Source: Paenibacillus piscarius (GTDB lineage Bacteria; Bacillota; Bacilli; Paenibacillales; Paenibacillaceae). Taken from it: DNA of 64,000 nt. The notes beneath the pieces were generated by a model, which searched no databases, was not told where the DNA came from, and was given only the letters and a program-made list of their open reading frames with translations. Positions 59,431 to 64,000 of this stretch are shown here, piece by piece. Location of the stretch: contig NZ_JAIEUI010000003.1 of assembly GCF_022234545.1 (NCBI RefSeq), positions 1 through 64,000 on the forward strand, written 5' to 3'. The position numbers and the translations under genes were made by a program. Each line of letters begins with the position of its first letter. Position 1 is the first letter of the stretch.

Positions 59431-60369
59431 ATGAACTACCCGCTTAACGCAGGTAAACGTTCAAAATGGAGGCATATCACGCAGAATCCTTTTCTGTATG
59501 TGATGGCTGTACCGGGGCTGCTGTTTTTTCTCGTGTTCAGTTATTTTCCCATCTACGGGATTATGATTGCCTTCAAAGATTATGATTTTGCCAAAGGCAT
59601 TACGGGGAGTGACTGGGTAGGCTTTCGAAATTTCAATTATTTCTTCACCTCAGATGACTTCTGGGTTATTCTGCGGAACACACTGCTGCTCAACGTGCTG
59701 TTTATTGTGTTCACGACAGTGGCAGCCGTACTGATTGCGCTCATGTTCAATGAGATCCGCAATAAGTATTTCAAACGGATATCGCAGTCGCTGATTTTCC
59801 TGCCTTATTTCATGTCCTGGATTGTCATCGGGATGATTGTGCAGTCCTTGTTCGGCGGGGAAGAGCCTATGCTTAATGTCTGGCTGCAAAATATCGGGTT
59901 GGAACCGGTCAACTGGATGTTTGAGTCGAGTCTGTGGCCTTACATTCTGACGGTGATCCGGGTGTGGCAAGGGGCCGGTTATCTCTCGATTATCTTCCTG
60001 GCCGCGATTACGGGCATTTCGGAGGATCTGTACGAGGCTGCCCGGATCGACGGGGCTTCTAAACTGCAGATTGTGACGCGCATTACACTGCCGCTGCTGG
60101 TGCCGACGATTATGATCATGACGCTGCTGGCCGTGGGCAAAATTTTCAACGGGGACTTTGCGATGATCTATGCCATTATTGGCGACAACTCGATGCTGTA
60201 TCCGACGACCGACGTCATTGATACCTTCGTCTTCCGCTCGATGCGGCAGCTGCACGATTTCGGCATGTCTTCGGCCGTAGGCCTGTTCCAGTCCGTTATG
60301 GGTCTGATCTTCGTCATTGCCGCCAACTGGGTAACCCGGAGGGTATCCAAAGAATCTGCTTTATTCTAG
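59431..60369 (+). CDS. ABC sugar importer permease (LplB-type)
   Basis: A 312-residue inner-membrane permease with six hydrophobic segments and the EAA loop ISEDLYEAARIDGASKLQIV that contacts the ATPase. First gene of the cassette, divergent from the AraC-type regulator. No ATPase gene follows, so MsmX (1531) is the likely partner. Confidence 0.92.
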   Translation: MNYPLNAGKRSKWRHITQNPFLYVMAVPGLLFFLVFSYFPIYGIMIAFKDYDFAKGITGSDWVGFRNFNYFFTSDDFWVILRNTLLLNVLFIVFTTVAAVLIALMFNEIRNKYFKRISQSLIFLPYFMSWIVIGMIVQSLFGGEEPMLNVWLQNIGLEPVNWMFESSLWPYILTVIRVWQGAGYLSIIFLAAITGISEDLYEAARIDGASKLQIVTRITLPLLVPTIMIMTLLAVGKIFNGDFAMIYAIIGDNSMLYPTTDVIDTFVFRSMRQLHDFGMSSAVGLFQSVMGLIFVIAANWVTRRVSKESALF

Positions 60370-60379
60370 GAGAGGTACT

Positions 60380-61264
60380 ATGATACAGAAACAAAGCGCT
60401 GCGGACCGCACCTTTACGGGATTCGCCCATACATTCATTTTGCTGTTCACTTTATTTTGTCTGTTTCCTTTTCTGCTGATGATTGCCGGCTCCTTCACGG
60501 ATGAGGAGGAACTGATAGCACACGGGTATACCTTATTCCCGCAAAAATTATCGCTGGCCGCCTATAAGGCGGTGCTGCAATCAGATGTGCTCTTCAACGG
60601 CTATGGAGTCACGATACTGATCACGGTGGTCGGGGCCTTAAGCGCCCTATGTATCTCCGCGATGCTCGGCTATTCACTGGCGAATAAACGGAATGTTCTG
60701 CAAACGCCTTTTCTGTTCTTTTGCTATTTGCCGATGCTCTTCTCTGGAGGGATCATTCCGTTCTATATTGTAGTCAGCCAGTGGCTGCATTTGCAGAATA
60801 CGATCTGGGTGCTCATCCTGACGATGTTATGCCAGCCGTTCCTCGTCTTCCTGCTGGTCAGCTTCTTCCGTACCATTCCTGAGGAATTGGAGGAAGCCGC
60901 CAGAATCGACGGAGCGAATGAGATGAGGGTGTTCTTCCAGATTATGATTCCGATCTCGAAGCCGATTCTGGCTTCCGTCGGCCTCTTCTATGCATTAAGC
61001 TACTGGAATGACTGGTTCATGGGACTGATGTTCATCGATAATGAGAAGCTGTTCCCGCTGCAGTTAATCCTGCGCCGGATGGTCTCCAATATGGAAGCGG
61101 CCAGGAATCTGATTCCTTCCGGTGCTGCGATTGCAGTGACTCCGCCGACGTACGGGGTGCGGATGGCGACGACGGTACTGACCATCGGCCCGATTGTGCT
61201 GCTGTATCCGATGCTTCAGAAGTATTTTGTCAAAGGTCTTACGGTTGGAGCTGTGAAAGGGTAA
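60380..61264 (+). CDS. Carbohydrate ABC importer permease (YtcP-type)
   Basis: A 294-residue second permease with six hydrophobic segments and EAA loop IPEELEEAARIDGANEMRVF. Ten bases after the first permease, with GGAGAGG upstream of the ATG. Together they form the transmembrane heterodimer of a CUT1-like importer. Confidence 0.92.
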   Translation: MIQKQSAADRTFTGFAHTFILLFTLFCLFPFLLMIAGSFTDEEELIAHGYTLFPQKLSLAAYKAVLQSDVLFNGYGVTILITVVGALSALCISAMLGYSLANKRNVLQTPFLFFCYLPMLFSGGIIPFYIVVSQWLHLQNTIWVLILTMLCQPFLVFLLVSFFRTIPEELEEAARIDGANEMRVFFQIMIPISKPILASVGLFYALSYWNDWFMGLMFIDNEKLFPLQLILRRMVSNMEAARNLIPSGAAIAVTPPTYGVRMATTVLTIGPIVLLYPMLQKYFVKGLTVGAVKG

Positions 61265-61302
61265 GCCATTCAGATTGTCTATAGATACAGGAGGGTTATG
61301 AG

Positions 61303-62844
61303 ATGACGTTAAAAAGATGGTTCGGTACGGCAACAACAGCAGTATTGGTATCTTCACTGGTGCTGGCGGGCTGCGGGGGAAATACAAAGAATGAAGGCAA
61401 TGCGGCGAAATCCACCAATGCTCCGTCCAGCTCAGAAGGTGCAGCGCCTGCATCCAAGGAAATCGTAACGCTGAAGGCTTATTTCCCGGGAGATAAACCT
61501 GCTGGGTTCGACGATGTGCTGAAGGCGGTCAATGACAAGCTGAAAGCGGATAATATCGGAGCGGCTCTGAATGTCAACTTCATGCCGTGGTCCGATTACG
61601 GAAATGCGGTGTCCGTGAAGATGTCTGCCGGGGAAGAGTTCGATATGTATCTGGACGCCCCGTGGTTATCGATGAATCAGATGATCGAGAGTAAATCTCT
61701 ATTGGAGCTGGATGCGGCAGTGGATGCACGGCCCGAGCTGAAAGCTTCAATTCCTGAGGAGATGTGGCAATATAACAAGTTCGGCGGCAAAATCATGGGG
61801 ATTCCGCTCGGCACCACCCAAGGCCAGCTCTATGGCCTGCTGATCCGCAAGGACCTGCGCGAGAAATACGGGCTGCCTGAGCTGAAAACGCTGGATGACC
61901 TGGAGAAATTCCTGTATGCCGTCAAGGAAAATGAGCAATCCGTCAAGCCGTTTGTCATTAACGGAATCAAGGCGGATAAGCTGCCGTTCATCCTGAGTGA
62001 CTCTGCAAATCTGGCGAAGGATGAAGTGCTGGAGATCGGGGTCAACATGTTCTCGTATTCGATCAAGGATAAGAAGGTCATCGGCCAATGGGTCAGCCCG
62101 ACGATCGCCGATGCCTATGAACGTGTCACCAAATACTATAAGGATGGAATCATCTCCAAAAACATTGCTCAAGAGCAAAATGCCGAGACGCTGTTCAAGC
62201 AAGGGAAATATGCGGCGACCTACTATGCAGCCGATGGCGTCGAGGGCCTGAAATATTCAGAAATGCTGAAGGATGGCAGCGATAAGCTGGAGATTTTCAT
62301 ACCAAACGGGGACCAGGCTAAGCCTTATACGGCTTATCAGCAATGGAACTTCCTCTGCATCCCGACGACCTCCAAGCATTCTGAAGTCACGATGGATGTT
62401 ATGAACTGGTTGTCGGTTAAGGAGAACCATGATCTGATGGAATACGGTATTCAAGGCAAGGACTGGGAGCCTGTCGGCGATTCGAGCTATAAGGTGCTGT
62501 CCGGCTATACCTTCCCTGGTTATGTGCTGACCTGGCGGCCGACGCTGAACCGTACACCGGACACTATGATGCCAGATGACAAGAAGTGGTTCGACTTCTC
62601 GACCCAGACGTCCAATTTCACGCTGAGTCCAATCGCCGGCTTCAACTTCAACGCTGAGAAGGTCAAGACGGAATATGCCAAAATCACTCCGCTGCACGAT
62701 TCAATCTTCCTGCCGCTTAGCCAGGGCCTGATCCCTGCGGAGGAAGGAAGAAAAACGATGGAGGACAAAATGGCCAGTCTCGGCGGGCAAAAGGTCGTTG
62801 ATGAAATCCAGGCTCAGATTGATGCCGTTACCGCTGGCAAATAA
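61303..62844 (+). CDS. Extracellular sugar-binding lipoprotein
   Basis: A 513-residue family 1 solute-binding protein. Signal peptide with lipobox LAGC (Cys24), a Gly/Asn/Ser-rich linker, then the bilobed binding domain and a C-terminal segment resembling DUF3502 (FNFNAEKVKTEYAKITPLHD). Lipid attachment needs Lgt (3832). AGGAGGG 7 bases before the ATG. Oligosaccharide specificity cannot be read from sequence, but the GH130 neighbour suggests beta-mannosides. Confidence 0.9.
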   Translation: MTLKRWFGTATTAVLVSSLVLAGCGGNTKNEGNAAKSTNAPSSSEGAAPASKEIVTLKAYFPGDKPAGFDDVLKAVNDKLKADNIGAALNVNFMPWSDYGNAVSVKMSAGEEFDMYLDAPWLSMNQMIESKSLLELDAAVDARPELKASIPEEMWQYNKFGGKIMGIPLGTTQGQLYGLLIRKDLREKYGLPELKTLDDLEKFLYAVKENEQSVKPFVINGIKADKLPFILSDSANLAKDEVLEIGVNMFSYSIKDKKVIGQWVSPTIADAYERVTKYYKDGIISKNIAQEQNAETLFKQGKYAATYYAADGVEGLKYSEMLKDGSDKLEIFIPNGDQAKPYTAYQQWNFLCIPTTSKHSEVTMDVMNWLSVKENHDLMEYGIQGKDWEPVGDSSYKVLSGYTFPGYVLTWRPTLNRTPDTMMPDDKKWFDFSTQTSNFTLSPIAGFNFNAEKVKTEYAKITPLHDSIFLPLSQGLIPAEEGRKTMEDKMASLGGQKVVDEIQAQIDAVTAGK

Positions 62845-62876
62845 CCGTACTTCAAACACAGAAAGAGGTCACTCCA

Positions 62877-63923
62877 ATGAAAATAACACGCAGCGCGCAC
62901 AATCCGCTAATTGAGGCGAGGGATGTTGCCCCTTCCCGTCCAGATTTTCAGGTGCTGGGTGCGTTCAATGCAGGCGTTGCGCAGTTACAGGATGAGACGA
63001 TCCTCTTACTGCGCGTGGCTGAAGCGCCAATATCAGACCGGGCGGACGAGGTGCTCGTTCCCCGGCTGAATGAAGCAGGGACGGAGGTGCAGGTGCAGCG
63101 GTACGACAAAAACGATCCGGGCTATGATTTCGCTGACTCGCGCTTCGTCGCCAAGGACGGACAGACGGTGATGCTCACCTCCTTGTCCCACCTCCGGGTA
63201 GCGCGGAGCCAAGATGGCATTCATTTCGAGGTGGAGCCGCAGCCGGCTCTGTTCCCGGAGCATCCGCTGGAAGCCTGGGGAATCGAAGATCCGCGGGTGA
63301 CCCAGATTGGGGACATCTATTACATTACTTACAGTGCGGCCTCCGCGCGCGGTGTAGGAGTAGGGCTGGCGGAGACCAGCGACTTCCGGACCTTCAAGCG
63401 GCGCGGGCTGATGCTGCCGCCCGAGAATAAGGATGTCATGATTTTCCCGGAGACAATTGGCGGCAAATACTACGCGCTGCATCGTCCGGTGCCGAAGTCC
63501 TTCGGCGCACCCGAGATGTGGATCGCAGAATCACCCGACCTGGACCACTGGGGGAACCACCGCTTCCTGATGGGACTCGGCGAACAGGGCTGGGATTCCG
63601 CCCGCATGGGCGGCGGGGCCGTTCCGATCCGCACACCGCAGGGCTGGCTGGCGCTGTACCATGGCGCGGACAGCAGCCACCGCTACTGTATGGGGGCTGT
63701 GCTCCTGGATCTGGAGGACCCGTCCCGGGTGATTGCGAGATCGCGTGTCCCTGTGCTGGAGCCGGAAGCTTCCTATGAGGTGAACGGATTCTTCGGCAAG
63801 GTCGTGTTCTCCTGCGGCGCACTGCTGCTGGATGAGACGGTCCGCATGTATTACGGCGCGGCGGACGAAGTGATGGCTGTGGCGGACATCCCGCTCCAGG
63901 ATATTTTAGATACTCTTGTGTAA
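62877..63923 (+). CDS. Glycoside hydrolase family 130 enzyme
   Basis: A 348-residue five-bladed beta-propeller protein of GH130 (beta-mannoside phosphorylases and hydrolases). The motif AWGIEDPRVT carries the catalytic Asp, and DSARMGGGAVPIRT and YHGAD are family blocks. It is cytoplasmic (no signal peptide), so it would act on imported oligosaccharides. Last gene of the cassette in the window; more genes may follow. Confidence 0.88.
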   Translation: MKITRSAHNPLIEARDVAPSRPDFQVLGAFNAGVAQLQDETILLLRVAEAPISDRADEVLVPRLNEAGTEVQVQRYDKNDPGYDFADSRFVAKDGQTVMLTSLSHLRVARSQDGIHFEVEPQPALFPEHPLEAWGIEDPRVTQIGDIYYITYSAASARGVGVGLAETSDFRTFKRRGLMLPPENKDVMIFPETIGGKYYALHRPVPKSFGAPEMWIAESPDLDHWGNHRFLMGLGEQGWDSARMGGGAVPIRTPQGWLALYHGADSSHRYCMGAVLLDLEDPSRVIARSRVPVLEPEASYEVNGFFGKVVFSCGALLLDETVRMYYGAADEVMAVADIPLQDILDTLV

Positions 63924-63965
63924 GAGGAAGGAGGCAGTGTGAGCTGCTTTCTCTAATTCCTAGAA

Positions 63966-63980
63966 TAGAAAGCGCTAACA
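63966..63980 (+). promoter_or_regulatory. Catabolite-response (cre)-like site
   Basis: TAGAAAGCGCTAACA matches the CcpA consensus WTGNAANCGNWNNCW at all but one position. It lies between the GH130 gene and whatever follows beyond the window. Confidence 0.5.
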
Positions 63981-64000
63981 AAAACCTGATGCAGATAAGC

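Overview
The window looks like a chromosomal segment of a Paenibacillus-type member of the Bacillota. This rests on gene order, strong AGGAGG-type ribosome binding sites, mid-range GC content, and recognisable CtsR, CggR and TPP control elements. Several blocks match Bacillus subtilis order: hprK-lgt-ppaX-yvoF, hisZGDBHAFI, a TPR gene next to trxB, rapZ-yvcK-whiA-HPr, cggR-gapA-pgk-tpiA-gpmI-eno, and secG-rnr-smpB-ssrA. The genus is an inference from synteny and protein style, not from a search.

Layout. 1-2.7 kb: tRNA-Tyr (cut by the window edge), tRNA-Lys, a PucR-type regulator and the shared sugar-importer ATPase msmX. 2.7-9 kb: hprK, lgt, ppaX, two acyltransferases and a reverse-strand gluconokinase. 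9.3-18 kb: a complete histidine operon that also carries a PHP-type histidinol-phosphatase and a PRPP synthetase. 18-24.5 kb: a TPR protein, thioredoxin reductase, TPP riboswitch plus thiC, then a DUF1858/hemerythrin-PAS pair preceded by an FNR-type palindrome. 24.6-32.5 kb: glucokinase, rapZ-yvcK-whiA, an HPr protein, a GNAT acetyltransferase, two secreted proteins and a GDSL hydrolase. 32.5-33.4 kb (reverse): clpP with a CtsR operator, and tRNA-Arg. 33.6-41 kb: the CggR-controlled lower-glycolysis operon. 41-46.4 kb: secG, an RNase R with a very long basic Gly-rich tail, smpB and tmRNA.

Immediately after tmRNA comes an accessory region (about 46.4-56.6 kb) of mixed, mostly lower-GC genes: a free-standing small Rpn C-terminal gene, a nucleotidyltransferase, a TetR-controlled reductase-hydrolase fusion, a P-loop protein, an MscS-type channel, an Rpn nuclease with an apparent internal small gene, a TOTE-type primase-helicase and a DUF6155 protein. 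Arrays of a 52-bp hairpin repeat lie at 44.6 kb and 56.6 kb, each between convergent genes. The last 7 kb is a sugar-uptake cassette: AraC-type membrane regulator, two permeases, binding lipoprotein and GH130 enzyme, followed by a catabolite-response-like site.

The genes connect. HPrK, PpaX and HPr form the Ser46 phosphorylation cycle behind carbon catabolite control, CggR and GlcK act on glycolysis, and MsmX is the likely missing ATPase for the terminal sugar importer. The most unusual material is the pair of Rpn small-ORF arrangements, the 52-bp repeat arrays and the post-tmRNA defence-like region.
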